Shown here: positions 31,966 through 43,062 of the stretch, piece after piece
Layout: every line of letters starts with the position of its first letter
Numbering within the stretch: the stretch's first letter is position 1
From: Erysipelotrichaceae bacterium
GTDB taxonomy: Bacteria; Bacillota_I; Bacilli_A; RFN20; DUOF01
NCBI GenBank assembly: GCA_015058985.1
Contig: SVBH01000001.1
Location: forward strand, 62,001-126,000
Reading direction: 5' to 3'
DNA length: 64,000 nucleotides
Notes under the pieces: model-generated
The model's database searches: none
What the model saw: the letters and a program-made list of their open reading frames with translations, nothing else
Told to the model about the DNA's origin: nothing
Made by a program: the position numbers and the translations under genes

Positions 31966-33486
31966 TTATTTTTTCTTACCTAAGAACTTCTCAATGAATT
32001 TTGAAATGGTAGCGTTCAATTTTTCATTGATTTCTTCTGATAAGACTTTCTCCTTAGCAATCTTCTCTTTCAACTTTTTGTTTTCACCACTATTAAACAA
32101 AGCTAATAATTGTTCTTGGAATTCTTTTACTCTTTCTAGAGGAATTGCATCGATAAGTTTATGTCTTATAGTGAATAAAACAATAACTTCTTCCTCAACA
32201 GCATAAGTAACTCCTTGATTTTGTCTTAATACTGTCATTACTTTTGAACCATGGTCTAGTACAGCTTTTGTGTCAGCATCCAAATCAGAACCAAATTGTG
32301 AGAAAGATTCTAGTTCTTTAAAGTTTGCTAACTCAGTTCTTAAACTTCCTGATACTTGTTTCATTGCTTTAATTTGAGCAGCAGAACCAACTCTTGATAC
32401 TGAAAGACCAGAATCAATTGCAGGTCTTTGTCCAGAATTAAACAACTCTGTATCTAAGAAGATTTGCCCATCTGTGATGGAAATAACATTTGTTGGAATA
32501 TAAGCTGAAATATCTCCTGCTTGTGTTTCAACAATTGGAAGTGCTGTTAAAGATCCTCCACCATTCTCTTTGTTAAGCTTAGCGGCTCTCTCTAACAATC
32601 TAGAATGTAAATAGAATACGTCTCCTGGATATGCCTCACGACCTGGTGGTCTTCTAATTAATAATGATAATGTTCTATAAGCAACAGCATGTTTACTTAA
32701 ATCATCATATACAATTAGAACATCCTTACCTTTAGCCATCCAAGCTTCGCCCATTGTACATCCTGCATATGGAGCAATGTATTGTAAAGGTGCCATCTCA
32801 GATGCGGTAGCACACACTACAGTTGTGTATTCCATAGCTCCATTCTTCCTCAATTTTTCTACCATTTGTGCAACAGTAGAGTTCTTTTGACCAATTGCAA
32901 CATAGATACAATATACATCTTGCCCTTTTTGGTTAATAATTGTATCAATTGCAATAGTCGTTTTTCCTGTTTGACGGTCTCCGATGATTAATTCTCTTTG
33001 TCCACGTCCAATAGGAATCATTGAATCTATTGCTGTAATACCTGTTTGTAAAGGAGTATTAACACTTTGACGAGTCATAACTCCAGGTGCAATTTTTTCT
33101 ATTGGCATGTAACCTTCTGCTTTAATTTCACCCAATCCATCGATTGGTTGACCTAAAGCATTAACTACTCTACCTAACAAAGCGTCCCCAACAGGCACTT
33201 CAACAACCTTATTTGTTCTACGGACTTGATCTCCTTCTTTAAGCAAAGAACCGTCTCCCATCAATACAACACTGACATGTTCTTCTTCAAGTCCTAATAC
33301 CATTCCAAATACTTCATTTGGAAATTCTAAAAGTTCACCATACATAGCTTTATCTAAACCATATACAGTTGCAATACCATCACCAACAGATACGATACTT
33401 CCGACATCAGAAGAATCCATCTTGTGCTCATATCTTTTAATTTGAGTTTTGATTAATTCAGATATCTCATCTGGTCTAATTTCCAC
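31966..33486 (-). CDS. atpA: ATP synthase F1 alpha subunit
   Basis: [47 protein letters not shown]. Confidence 0.98.
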   Translation of the reverse strand: MEIRPDEISELIKTQIKRYEHKMDSSDVGSIVSVGDGIATVYGLDKAMYGELLEFPNEVFGMVLGLEEEHVSVVLMGDGSLLKEGDQVRRTNKVVEVPVGDALLGRVVNALGQPIDGLGEIKAEGYMPIEKIAPGVMTRQSVNTPLQTGITAIDSMIPIGRGQRELIIGDRQTGKTTIAIDTIINQKGQDVYCIYVAIGQKNSTVAQMVEKLRKNGAMEYTTVVCATASEMAPLQYIAPYAGCTMGEAWMAKGKDVLIVYDDLSKHAVAYRTLSLLIRRPPGREAYPGDVFYLHSRLLERAAKLNKENGGGSLTALPIVETQAGDISAYIPTNVISITDGQIFLDTELFNSGQRPAIDSGLSVSRVGSAAQIKAMKQVSGSLRTELANFKELESFSQFGSDLDADTKAVLDHGSKVMTVLRQNQGVTYAVEEEVIVLFTIRHKLIDAIPLERVKEFQEQLLALFNSGENKKLKEKIAKEKVLSEEINEKLNATISKFIEKFLGKKK

Positions 33487-34028
33487 TATGCATCACCAAC
33501 CTTTCTTAGCGTATTCCTTAATTCAGTTAACTTATAAGATACTGAGTTATCAAATATCTTATCATTAACCACCACTTTAATACCGGCAATTAAACTAGGG
33601 TCTTTTACCACTTTCAGATGAACTTCTTCATTCATTTTCTTACCTATTGATTGCTCAATTTGTTTTACTTCTTCCTTACTTAAACTCATTGGAGTATATA
33701 AAATTCCTTGTCTAATATTTAGTTTTTCATTTCCTAATGCATCAAAATCTTTAAGAATTTCTTCAAGATATGCTGCTCTACCTTTATCAACTACTATTTT
33801 CATAAAATTAAGAATATAATCATTGACTTTATTTCTAAAAACATCATCTAAAAAAGCTTTCTTATCTTCTTTAGATACTAGTTGATTGGATAAAAAATCT
33901 TTTAATTGAAAATTATCTTCCCAAATTTCAATTAAAGACTTTACTTCATTTCGATATTCAGCAAACTTTTTTTCTTCTTCCGCAAGTTCATAAAGAGCAA
34001 TAGAATATCTTCTTGCAAGTTTACTCAT
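33486..34028 (-). CDS. atpH: ATP synthase F1 delta subunit
   Basis: [19 protein letters not shown]; operon position. Confidence 0.93.
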   Translation of the reverse strand: MSKLARRYSIALYELAEEEKKFAEYRNEVKSLIEIWEDNFQLKDFLSNQLVSKEDKKAFLDDVFRNKVNDYILNFMKIVVDKGRAAYLEEILKDFDALGNEKLNIRQGILYTPMSLSKEEVKQIEQSIGKKMNEEVHLKVVKDPSLIAGIKVVVNDKIFDNSVSYKLTELRNTLRKVGDA

Positions 34029-34557
34029 GAGTTACATCCTTTACGAATTCACGAATGAATTTTTCATTATCTTTTGCATCAATTTCTCTTTCTACCACTT
34101 TAGTAGCAGCAAGCATTGCTACATCAATAATTTCTTTTCTAATATCTGCTAAAGATTCTCTTTTAGCACTTTCTATTTCAATATTTGCTTGTTCAATACG
34201 ATCTTTAGCGGTTTTATTTGCTGATTCGATAATTTTGTCAGCTTCAAGTTGAGCTTCTTTTTTAGCATTTTTAACTATTTCAGCAGCTTCTTCCTCAGAA
34301 GTATCAATTTTTAATTGTGCTGCCTCTAAAAGTTTTCCAGCTTCACTATTTTTATTTTCTGCCGCTTCAAGATTGTTTTTTATATAATCTTTACGAGCAT
34401 CAATGTATTTTTTAGCCGGTTTCCATAAAAACTTTGCTAGTAGAAAGACTACGACTAAGGTAGCTAAAAGTTGAGTTAATACATCTTGGATTGCAGGGAG
34501 AATTCGTTCCCCTACTTCTAAATCTGAAATTGCATCACTAATTGAAATAAATCTCAT
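34021..34557 (-). CDS. atpF: ATP synthase Fo b subunit
   Basis: Single TM then charged coiled-coil; operon position. Confidence 0.93.
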   Translation of the reverse strand: MRFISISDAISDLEVGERILPAIQDVLTQLLATLVVVFLLAKFLWKPAKKYIDARKDYIKNNLEAAENKNSEAGKLLEAAQLKIDTSEEEAAEIVKNAKKEAQLEADKIIESANKTAKDRIEQANIEIESAKRESLADIRKEIIDVAMLAATKVVEREIDAKDNEKFIREFVKDVTHE

Positions 34558-34593
34558 TACTTAACCAACCTCCCTTTCTAATAACAACCATAA

Positions 34594-34824
34594 TTAAAGT
34601 ACGAATAATATTAAAATTGCAATAACTAATCCATAGATACCAGTTGTTTCTGTTAAAGCGATTCCAAGGATCATTGTTGATCTAATAGAACCCTCCATCT
34701 CTGGATTTCTAGCCATTGATTCAATAGCTTGAGCAGCAACTTTACCTTCACCAAATCCTTGTCCAAGTCCAGTGAAAACAGCAAGTCCAGCTCCAATAGC
34801 TGCTAAACCTTGTCCTACAGTCAT
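34594..34824 (-). CDS. atpE: ATP synthase Fo c subunit
   Basis: Two TM helices, GLGQGFGEGKVAAQAIESMARNPE, LTETTGIYGLVIA. Confidence 0.96.
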   Translation of the reverse strand: MTVGQGLAAIGAGLAVFTGLGQGFGEGKVAAQAIESMARNPEMEGSIRSTMILGIALTETTGIYGLVIAILILFVL

Positions 34825-34864
34825 TTTCTTTACCTCCTTAATATTTTGTATTTATTTAATATTC

Positions 34865-35767
34865 TTAGCCTTCTACAACTTCATCAGTAATGAAGATAGA
34901 AGACAAGAATAGAAATACCATAGTTTGAATATAAGTTCCAAATATATCAAAATATAAATGAAGAATTGGTCCTACAAATACTCCAACGATGTTAAATTCC
35001 AAACCTGCTGCACTATATGCCACAGCAACTCCAAATACTAAAATTAAAATCCACATAAAAGGAGTTATTCTAAACTTTTTATTTTTGATAATGTACCTTA
35101 TCATTAAAAGCAATATTGTCGTTCCTAGAATAATTGCTAATGTCACCGTTCCAAGTCCAACTAATTTGTTAGATAAAGATGCAGTTGCAGCATAAATTAA
35201 AGTCATGATAATTGTTCCTGCTAAAGCATTACCAAACAACCTAAATGATAATGAAATAATAGGGACAACAACAGTTGCTACGTTAATTGGTGTAAATACA
35301 CAGTTAAGGGCAATATTGAATGCACTATCATTGTCTACTGAAAAATATCTTTGATAGTATTTTCCTTTTCTAGATTTAATTGCTGTTAAATGAATAAAGA
35401 ACCAAGTTCCAAGTGCTAAACACAGATTAGATACCCAGGCAGATGCTGGTGCTTCTACTCCTAAAAGACCTAATAAGAAAGATGCTGGTAAATATAAAAA
35501 CACAAACATAAAATATGGTGTTAAATATCTAAACTTAGGTCCCATCTTTCCCATAACAAATCCATCTACTTTATCTGCAAACCAATGTCCTAAAAATAAT
35601 AGTTTAGATTGTTTTTTTGCAAGAGGATCAGCTTTTCTAAAGCACTGACCTATTATAATTCCAAAAATTGCTATCGCTAAACAAACATATAAGGTTGATT
35701 TAGCTCCTGCTGATAAACTGTTATAAAAATCACCGATTTTCCCAAAAAAACTACTTAGCATAACCAT
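34865..35767 (-). CDS. atpB: ATP synthase Fo a subunit
   Basis: SLSFRLFGNALAGTIIM with the conserved Arg; operon position. Confidence 0.93.
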   Translation of the reverse strand: MVMLSSFFGKIGDFYNSLSAGAKSTLYVCLAIAIFGIIIGQCFRKADPLAKKQSKLLFLGHWFADKVDGFVMGKMGPKFRYLTPYFMFVFLYLPASFLLGLLGVEAPASAWVSNLCLALGTWFFIHLTAIKSRKGKYYQRYFSVDNDSAFNIALNCVFTPINVATVVVPIISLSFRLFGNALAGTIIMTLIYAATASLSNKLVGLGTVTLAIILGTTILLLMIRYIIKNKKFRITPFMWILILVFGVAVAYSAAGLEFNIVGVFVGPILHLYFDIFGTYIQTMVFLFLSSIFITDEVVEG

Positions 35768-36128
35768 TTTCTTTCACACTTCCTTTTTTTGTTTTAAAAC
35801 CTTCACATAACACAATAGACACTTTATTAACCATATATCCGCATAAAGCACAAATAATATTCATTATTGTTGGGTATAAAGCACACATGACAAACAAAGT
35901 ACCCATCATCAAAAATCTAATTCTTTTACAAGTTGTATATCTAGATGATTTGATAACAAAAGGTCGATTTAAACTAAATCTTATTAGCCAAAAATCAACT
36001 ATTCCTGCAATTCCCCCTGCTAACCAACCAAATAAATAAGAAGTATTAGGATAACTAAATACCAAAATAAATAGACCTATAACTATTAACAAGATAATAT
36101 TTACGATATCTATTTTTTTGAATCCCAT
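35751..36128 (-). CDS. ATP synthase I-like membrane protein
   Basis: Four predicted TM helices at the operon head. Confidence 0.6.
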   Translation of the reverse strand: MGFKKIDIVNIILLIVIGLFILVFSYPNTSYLFGWLAGGIAGIVDFWLIRFSLNRPFVIKSSRYTTCKRIRFLMMGTLFVMCALYPTIMNIICALCGYMVNKVSIVLCEGFKTKKGSVKENGYAK

Positions 36129-36328
36129 CTAGTTTTCACCCCAAATCTGTATAAAACGCCAAAAGCACACGCTATGGCAAAGAGTGTGCAACCGATGGTT
36201 CCCCAAGGAGAAATATTCATTTTTTTGTCTAGATAAACTCCTAGCAAAACAGGTAAGACAAGAGAAATGATAATTTCTAATCCTAATTCAAAAGCCAAAG
36301 CTATGCTTCTTTGGTCAGAATGAGCCAT
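36110..36328 (-). CDS. AtpZ/AtpI-like small membrane protein
   Basis: Two TM, LGVYLDKKMNISPWGTIGCTLFAIACAFGVLYR. Confidence 0.65.
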   Translation of the reverse strand: MAHSDQRSIALAFELGLEIIISLVLPVLLGVYLDKKMNISPWGTIGCTLFAIACAFGVLYRFGVKTRWDSKK

Positions 36329-36411
36329 TTACACCACTCCTATTTGTCTTATATTTTAACACTTTAAAGGAATTATATCTATCGATATTTTTATTATTTT
36401 TTTATGCAATC

Positions 36412-36816
36412 CTAGTCAAAATATTTAGAAAAGAAAAATTGAACTCTAACAGGTTTACTATCGCAACTATTTTTTCTTAAATCACCTGTAACCTTTTTGC
36501 CTTTTCCTTCACCAATATACACAACTATTTTTTCATCTTCATATTTAGCTACACATGTTTTACAAACATTAAAAGAATCCAAATTATCTATGATTGCTTG
36601 TTTATGATAAGAAGCATCAATATTAAATGCAATTTGTTCATATTTATTTATCAAACTTTCCTTAACATTATAAATTTGTAAAACATCTGAAGTTGAATTT
36701 GAAGAAGCAATCACTTCATATTTATAAGAAAATTCATTTGAAGTCTGTTTTTTTACTCCGGAAACACCTAAAAAGGTAACCGTTAACAAAGACAATATTT
36801 TTTTCATTTTATTCAC
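36412..36816 (-). CDS. Hypothetical secreted protein
   Basis: N-terminal signal peptide; no family recognised. Confidence 0.5.
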   Translation of the reverse strand: MNKMKKILSLLTVTFLGVSGVKKQTSNEFSYKYEVIASSNSTSDVLQIYNVKESLINKYEQIAFNIDASYHKQAIIDNLDSFNVCKTCVAKYEDEKIVVYIGEGKGKKVTGDLRKNSCDSKPVRVQFFFSKYFD

Positions 36817-36848
36817 CCTTTGTTAAAGTGTTACCTTTTATTATTTTT

Positions 36849-37673
36849 TTATGCAAATTTTATAACAACCATTCGGTCGTTTCCATCCAAATCCTCAAAG
36901 AAAGAACATTTTACTTTATTACCTAAAACCTCACTTATAAGGTTAGCAATTCTTTCTTTTTGATCATATCCTATTTCAAAAACAATGATTCCCTTAGGAT
37001 TTAATACTTTAGAACAATTTTCCAAAATATCTCTATAAAAAGCTAGACCACCATCTCCTGCAAATAAAGCCAAAGAAGGTTCATACTTAACTCTTTTGTC
37101 TAAAGGATAATTTTCATTAATATATGGAGGATTAGAAATTATCATATCAACTTTAATATTATTTTCTATTAAAGGAGTTAACAAATTACCTTGTAATAAC
37201 TCAATATCTAAATCTAATCTCTCTTTATTGATTTGTGCTACCTCAAGTGCTTTATCACTAATATCAGTAGCTATAACTCTTTTATTAGGAAATGTTTTCT
37301 TTACTGTTAAAGCGATAACTCCACTTCCACATCCAATATCAACGATGGTATTTATATGATCATCAATATTTTCAAAAGCTTTTAGCAAAACCTCTTCAGT
37401 TGCAAATCTAGGAATTAAAACTCTTTCATCAACATAAAATACATCATCTAAAAAATAACTTTCTTTTGTGATATATTGAACAGGTTTTCCTTTTATATAT
37501 TCACTACAATAATTTTTAATAATACCAGCATCTATCTCATTTATTTCAGTATCTAAACATAAAGCAAAGTCTTTTTTCAAAACAAAGGAAAAAAGAATCT
37601 TTATAGCACTAACTTCATCATCATTTTCATTAATAACTTTTTTAATATTTAAGAATAAATCTCTACCAAGCAT
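36849..37673 (-). CDS. prmC: Peptide chain release factor N5-glutamine methyltransferase
   Basis: VDIGCGSGVIALTVKK; IISNPPYI; adjacent to prfA. Confidence 0.95.
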   Translation of the reverse strand: MLGRDLFLNIKKVINENDDEVSAIKILFSFVLKKDFALCLDTEINEIDAGIIKNYCSEYIKGKPVQYITKESYFLDDVFYVDERVLIPRFATEEVLLKAFENIDDHINTIVDIGCGSGVIALTVKKTFPNKRVIATDISDKALEVAQINKERLDLDIELLQGNLLTPLIENNIKVDMIISNPPYINENYPLDKRVKYEPSLALFAGDGGLAFYRDILENCSKVLNPKGIIVFEIGYDQKERIANLISEVLGNKVKCSFFEDLDGNDRMVVIKFA

Positions 37674-38749
37674 TATAACCCTGACCCCTCTAACTTTAAT
37701 TTTTGATCCTCATTTATTAGACTATCAATAATAGGAGCCAAATCTCCATCCATAATATACTCAAGTGATTGCAAAGTTAAACCAATTCGATGATCAGTTA
37801 CTCTATTTTGAGGATAGTTATAAGTTCTAATCTTTTCAGCACGATCTCCAGTACCAATTTTACTTCTTCTTTCATCCCCTCTAGCTTTTTCTGTATCACT
37901 TAAAATCTTATCATAAATTTTAGTTTTTAAAACCAACATAGCTTGTGCTTTATTTTCAATTTGGCTTCTTCCGTCTTGGCAGGTAACAACAATTCCAGTT
38001 GGAAAATGCGTAATTCTAACAGCGGAATCAGTTTTATTAACGTGTTGCCCTCCAGCACCGCTTGATCTATAAGTATCAATTCTAATATCAGATTCTTTAA
38101 TTTCGACATCAACTTCATCTGCTTCAGGCATAACAATAACAGTAGCAGTAGAAGTTTGAATTCTTCCTTGTGATTCAGTCTTAGGAACTCTTTGCACTCT
38201 ATGAGCACCAGATTCATATTTCATCTTTGAATAAACCATTTCACCTTTCAAAGCAAAGGAAATCAAAGCAAATCCTCCTCTTTCAGAAGGATAAGATTCT
38301 AATATTTCAAGTTTCCAACCATTCTTTTCAGCATAATATGTATACATTCTAAACAAATCACCAGCAAAGATATTAGCCTCATCTCCACCAGCAGCACCTC
38401 TAATTTCAACAATAACGTTTTTATTATCATTAGGATCGGAAGGTAATAAAAGAATTTTTAATCTTTCTTCTAATTCAGCCTTCTTAACTTCACAAGTAGC
38501 CAAAATTTCTAATGCCATATTAACAATATCAACATCAGGTTCTTCTTTTAAGATTTCAGCTTCTTCTTCTTGTTTTAAAAGTTCTTTGTACTCTTGATAA
38601 GTTTCACAAGTTTCTTTCAAACTAGCTGCTTCCTTAGCAATTTCTTTATACTTTTTGATATCAGAAAACAAAGAAGGATCTTGCATCTTCTCATTAAGTT
38701 CATTATATCTGTGTTCGATAGCATCAAGTCTGTCAAACATTTTATCCAT
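37673..38749 (-). CDS. prfA: Peptide chain release factor 1
   Basis: DTYRSSGAGGQHVNKTDSAVRITHFPTGIVV; start MDKMFDRLDAIEHRYNEL. Confidence 0.97.
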   Translation of the reverse strand: MDKMFDRLDAIEHRYNELNEKMQDPSLFSDIKKYKEIAKEAASLKETCETYQEYKELLKQEEEAEILKEEPDVDIVNMALEILATCEVKKAELEERLKILLLPSDPNDNKNVIVEIRGAAGGDEANIFAGDLFRMYTYYAEKNGWKLEILESYPSERGGFALISFALKGEMVYSKMKYESGAHRVQRVPKTESQGRIQTSTATVIVMPEADEVDVEIKESDIRIDTYRSSGAGGQHVNKTDSAVRITHFPTGIVVTCQDGRSQIENKAQAMLVLKTKIYDKILSDTEKARGDERRSKIGTGDRAEKIRTYNYPQNRVTDHRIGLTLQSLEYIMDGDLAPIIDSLINEDQKLKLEGSGL

Positions 38750-38750
38750 T

Positions 38751-39314
38751 TTAATCTCTCCCTTTAGTATGGCATCTTCTACATCTAGCAGTATATTTTT
38801 CTGCAGCAGCGACATCAACAATATCAGTACTGCTCATATCAATTTTTTCACTCCTTGTCGCAGGAGCACCACATTTAGTACATACTGCAGTCAATTTAGT
38901 AACAAACTCTGCAGTGGCTAATAAATAAGGCATAGGGCCAAAAGGTTTACCCTTATAATCCATATCAAGACCTGCCACAATCACTCTTATGCCTTTATCA
39001 GCCAAATCATTACATATATCAACAATCTCAGGTCCAAAAAATTGGACTTCATCAATAGCAACAGCATTCGTATTATCCTTTACATACTTATATATGTCAT
39101 TAGCTTCAGAAATGCTATAACATTTAATTTTATTACCATTGTGAGTAGCAACTTCATCTTCACTGTAACGATTATCAATCGCAGGTTTAAAAATCACAAC
39201 ATTTTGTTTAGCAAAGAGTAAAGTATTTACTCTCCTTATTAATTCTTCAGACTTTCCAGCAAACATGCTACCACAAATAACTTCAATCCAACCCTTATTA
39301 TACAAATGATACAT
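38751..39314 (-). CDS. tdk: Thymidine kinase
   Basis: GSMFAGKSEELIRRV; VAIDEVQFF; zinc cysteines. Confidence 0.96.
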   Translation of the reverse strand: MYHLYNKGWIEVICGSMFAGKSEELIRRVNTLLFAKQNVVIFKPAIDNRYSEDEVATHNGNKIKCYSISEANDIYKYVKDNTNAVAIDEVQFFGPEIVDICNDLADKGIRVIVAGLDMDYKGKPFGPMPYLLATAEFVTKLTAVCTKCGAPATRSEKIDMSSTDIVDVAAAEKYTARCRRCHTKGRD

Positions 39315-39394
39315 AATACCCCTCCAACCAAGAAAGATTATATCATTTTTAAGCATAGCTTACTAGAAAGAAAAAAGACCTTTCGGTCTTATTT

Positions 39395-39607
39395 TTATTT
39401 ACTAGTTGTTTTATTCCATTTTTTCATGAATTTGTCAACTCTACCATCAGCAACGTGGTGTCTGTTCTTTCCTGTAAAAAATGGATGGCAATTAGAACAA
39501 GAATCAACACGAATTTCTTTAGAAGTTGATCCAGTCTCAAATTCTGCTCCGCATGTTACACATTTGACCGTAACTTTGTGATATGCTGGGTGAATATCTT
39601 TTTTCAT
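39395..39607 (-). CDS. rpmE: 50S ribosomal protein L31 (zinc-binding form)
   Basis: [47 protein letters not shown]. Confidence 0.97.
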   Translation of the reverse strand: MKKDIHPAYHKVTVKCVTCGAEFETGSTSKEIRVDSCSNCHPFFTGKNRHHVADGRVDKFMKKWNKTTSK

Positions 39608-39666
39608 TGCAATCTCTCCTTCCGCCTTGAACTATTTCTTACCGTTCAAAGTAAGTTCTTGAATAT
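39608..39666 (-). promoter_or_regulatory. Candidate L31 autoregulatory leader (H-type pseudoknot)
   Basis: 5'-TTCAAGAACTTACTTTGAACGGTAAGAAATAGTTCAAGGCGGAAGGAGAG: stem CTTAC/GTAAG, loop TTTGAACG complementary to downstream GTTCAA just before the RBS. Confidence 0.45.
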
Positions 39667-39711
39667 CTTATCATAAGAGAGATTTACTTTCAATAAAATA
39701 TTTTCACAAAA

Positions 39712-40428
39712 CTATTTTTGTTTACAACTAGCTACAATCAAAGAAACCAATTTCTTTTTCCCTTCTTCATTTAAAAAACCATCAACTAAATACATCTCAT
39801 TAGACAAATCACTTATATCAACAAAAACAGCACCAGAATCATAAGCTCCTAATCTTAAAGAACTATTTAATTCCCCATATAGCTCTAATCCAATTGCCTT
39901 TTCATTATCATCAAGAGAAGAAAAAGGTAAGTAATACCCTATTACTAGTACTTTTACATCTTTATTTATCTCACGAATTTCATTTACAATATTATAAATA
40001 TTTTCTTGTAGATTAGCACAAATTCTTTCTACCACCTCAACATCATAATAAAACTTCTGTTCTACTTTATTAAAACGAACATTGCTATTCAAATCATTAA
40101 GGCCAACTTGAATCGTTATATATTTTGATTTCCCAATTAAATTAGAAATTTTCTCACTATTATTTCCTTTAACAATTGTCGCTTTTACCTCAATAAACCT
40201 AAGTAGACTATTACTATCCAAATTAGATCTTTTAACTATATCATTAAACTCATTAACATCTTCCAATTCTTTATAAACATTTTCTCCATAAGAGGTAGCT
40301 ACTAATAAAGAATCTCCCATCGCCATATACATTTCTAATTTAGGAGAACTTTTATTAATTTTTTTAAAACCATAAACAATTCCAATTAAAACCAAGATAA
40401 CCAGTCCAAAACTAAACATCTTTTTCAT
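39712..40428 (-). CDS. SGNH/GDSL-like hydrolase
   Basis: MAMGDSLLVATSYG; ITIQVGLNDLNSNV. Confidence 0.7.
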   Translation of the reverse strand: MKKMFSFGLVILVLIGIVYGFKKINKSSPKLEMYMAMGDSLLVATSYGENVYKELEDVNEFNDIVKRSNLDSNSLLRFIEVKATIVKGNNSEKISNLIGKSKYITIQVGLNDLNSNVRFNKVEQKFYYDVEVVERICANLQENIYNIVNEIREINKDVKVLVIGYYLPFSSLDDNEKAIGLELYGELNSSLRLGAYDSGAVFVDISDLSNEMYLVDGFLNEEGKKKLVSLIVASCKQK

Positions 40429-41683
40429 ATATATCCTCCTTAGAAATATTTGCACCCACATTCAATAATTTTTCAAACCAATTAGCATATCCTCTATCTA
40501 AATGATTCTTAGGATCAAAATAACTGACTCCAGGGGCAACTAAACAATAAATTAACAAAGCCATACTTCCTCTTAAATCAGTACCAACATAAAAACCAGG
40601 ATAAAAATACTTATTACCAAAAATGATAATCTTTTCATTAATAGCATAATTAATTTTATTTTTACCAATCGTTTTTAATTGTAAATACCTAGTAGGAAAC
40701 AATTGATCATCAATACTAGAAATACCATCTGCTTTCAACATCAAAATAGATATAATTTGTTGCAGATCAGTAGCGAAACTAGGAAAAGGATTAACTATCA
40801 AGTCTATAGGTTTTATATCATGTGAAGCAGAAATTAAAAAATTATTTCCATCAAAAGAATACTCAACATTCATTTTATCAAAAGTATCTAGCAAAAAAGA
40901 TAAACAATACTTGGAAAAATTTCTAATAATCAATTTTTTTCCTATTAAAGCTCCCAAAATAGCATAACTACCTGCCTCTAACCTATCATACATTATTTGA
41001 TAAGATACCTTTTTCTTGGGAACTGAAGGTTCTACTACAAGTGTTTTCTTATCTACATCATAATCAATAATAAAACCTGCTGTTTTTAAAAATTCCACTA
41101 AATCAATAAACTCAGGTTCTACTGATATATTATAAAAACTAACTTCTCTTTTTAAAAATAAACTAGCTAATAAAACATTAATAGAAGCCCCTAAAGAATT
41201 GATTTGAAAAGAAACATCATTATATTTATTATTATCCCTTTTCAAAACATAACTATCATTAGTTTCAACAAAGGTAAAACCTAAATTTTTAAATCCCAAA
41301 ATATGTTGATCAATAGGTCTTTCACCTATTTTACATCCTCCCATTTTACCTACTTCAACACAATCAAACAAGTTAATTAAAGTACCTAGCAAATAATAAG
41401 AAGCACGAAATTTATCAGTCAAATAACTAGGGATTTTTTTATTTATAATTTTAGAAGAATCAACTTTAAGTGTTTTGTTTTTAAAACTATATCTAACATT
41501 TAAAAAATCTAATATATCTAAAAGATCCCGAATATCTTTTATATCCGGGATGTTATGTAATATAACTTCATCTTTCATTAAGATGGAAGCACATATAATA
41601 GGTAAAGCAGCATTCTTTGAACCATCAACATCGATAATACCTGTTAAAAAATTACCACCACTAATTCTATATAAACGTTTCAT
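40412..41683 (-). CDS. murA: UDP-N-acetylglucosamine 1-carboxyvinyltransferase
   Basis: DGSKNAALPIICASIL; GGCKIGERPIDQHILG with the active-site Cys. Confidence 0.88.
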   Translation of the reverse strand: MKRLYRISGGNFLTGIIDVDGSKNAALPIICASILMKDEVILHNIPDIKDIRDLLDILDFLNVRYSFKNKTLKVDSSKIINKKIPSYLTDKFRASYYLLGTLINLFDCVEVGKMGGCKIGERPIDQHILGFKNLGFTFVETNDSYVLKRDNNKYNDVSFQINSLGASINVLLASLFLKREVSFYNISVEPEFIDLVEFLKTAGFIIDYDVDKKTLVVEPSVPKKKVSYQIMYDRLEAGSYAILGALIGKKLIIRNFSKYCLSFLLDTFDKMNVEYSFDGNNFLISASHDIKPIDLIVNPFPSFATDLQQIISILMLKADGISSIDDQLFPTRYLQLKTIGKNKINYAINEKIIIFGNKYFYPGFYVGTDLRGSMALLIYCLVAPGVSYFDPKNHLDRGYANWFEKLLNVGANISKEDIYEKDV

Positions 41684-41734
41684 TACTCCACCATCCATTT
41701 AATCATATTAAAAGAATGATAAAAAAATACATCT

Positions 41735-42649
41735 TTAATGAATAACTTTTTCAGGATTTACATGGACAGTACAATGCTTAACATTTTCAATTTCTTTTTC
41801 GATACTTTGATGTACATTTTCTGCGATAGAATGCGCTTCTATTAAAGAAAGTGAATCCTCAACAGAAATTTCTACATCAAAATAAACCTTTATACTATGC
41901 TTTCTACTTTTTATAGAATCTATTCTTTTTACGCCTTCAACACTTTTAATAATATTTCTAGCTTTCTCTAAAACATCATCACTAACTGCTTTATCTGTAA
42001 TTTGATCAACAGATTCTCTTAAGATTTTTATTGCAACAAAAATAATACAAATTCCAATTATCATAGAAGCAATGGCATCTGCGATAACAAATTTCGTAAA
42101 CATCGCAAGACTTATACCAATTAAACTTCCAATCGAAGATAAGCAATCACTTTGATGATGCCATGCGTCAGCTTTTAAAGCAGGACTTTGATATTTTTTA
42201 GCCACCATAATGGCATATAAATACAATATTTCCTTCATTACTATGGAAACAACTGCCGCGACTAATGCAATCATAGAAACATCAGAAGCAACATAATCTC
42301 CTTTAAAATAATCAACAATCATTTCAAATCCACTAATAAAAATACTAATGGATAGCATTATTAGAACAGTAGCAATGACTACGCCTATAACACTTTCTAT
42401 TTTCTCATGACCATAATGATGATCATCATCTTCTTGTTTAGAAGCAATTTTGACACCTATTAGTACAGCAAGAGTAGTAGCAGTATCTGAAAAAGAATGA
42501 ATTGAATCAGAAATCATACTCATACTATTTCCAACTAAACCTGCTAACAATTTAAAAAAAGCTAGCAAGGTATTAACTACTAATGTTACTAGTTCTACTT
42601 TTACGATAGCTTTTTCTCTTTCTGTTTTATTTATTTTTTCTTTAGACAT
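41735..42649 (-). CDS. Cation diffusion facilitator transporter
   Basis: SDSIHSFSDTATTLAVLIG; ALKADAWHHQSDCLSSIG. Confidence 0.92.
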   Translation of the reverse strand: MSKEKINKTEREKAIVKVELVTLVVNTLLAFFKLLAGLVGNSMSMISDSIHSFSDTATTLAVLIGVKIASKQEDDDHHYGHEKIESVIGVVIATVLIMLSISIFISGFEMIVDYFKGDYVASDVSMIALVAAVVSIVMKEILYLYAIMVAKKYQSPALKADAWHHQSDCLSSIGSLIGISLAMFTKFVIADAIASMIIGICIIFVAIKILRESVDQITDKAVSDDVLEKARNIIKSVEGVKRIDSIKSRKHSIKVYFDVEISVEDSLSLIEAHSIAENVHQSIEKEIENVKHCTVHVNPEKVIH

Positions 42650-43050
42650 TAAAATTCGTCTTCATCTATGCTTTGGAATCCAAAAGGAATATCATCTTCT
42701 TCATTTTCAAATTTATCATCATACTCATCAGAATCTTTTTCTTCATCGTTGTCTTCTGAATCAATGATTTTTTCTTCTTCCTCATCATCCTCAGCTAAAT
42801 AAATTTCATTCATATCAATATGAGACTTTTCATATGGGTGTCTACATTTCAAATCCCAATAATTTTCCTCTAACATTACGAATCTTCCATCTATTCCTAA
42901 TTGGGAATAGAATCTAGAAATGTTGTCTTCAATTTGCTTTTGTGTAAACCCTTGTTCTTGAACAACTTTTTTCCATAAATCTTGGAATCTTAAAGGCGAA
43001 CTAGAACTAGATACAATTTCATAAGCAACCTCAATCATACTTTTTTTCAT
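42649..43050 (-). CDS. rpoE: RNA polymerase delta subunit
   Basis: N-terminal winged-helix domain plus very acidic C-terminal tail. Confidence 0.85.
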   Translation of the reverse strand: MKKSMIEVAYEIVSSSSSPLRFQDLWKKVVQEQGFTQKQIEDNISRFYSQLGIDGRFVMLEENYWDLKCRHPYEKSHIDMNEIYLAEDDEEEEKIIDSEDNDEEKDSDEYDDKFENEEDDIPFGFQSIDEDEF

Positions 43051-43062
43051 TTTTTATTCCTC

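Noticed and set aside
37927-38217. 96-aa Leu-rich minus ORF
   Set aside because: Alternative frame inside prfA.
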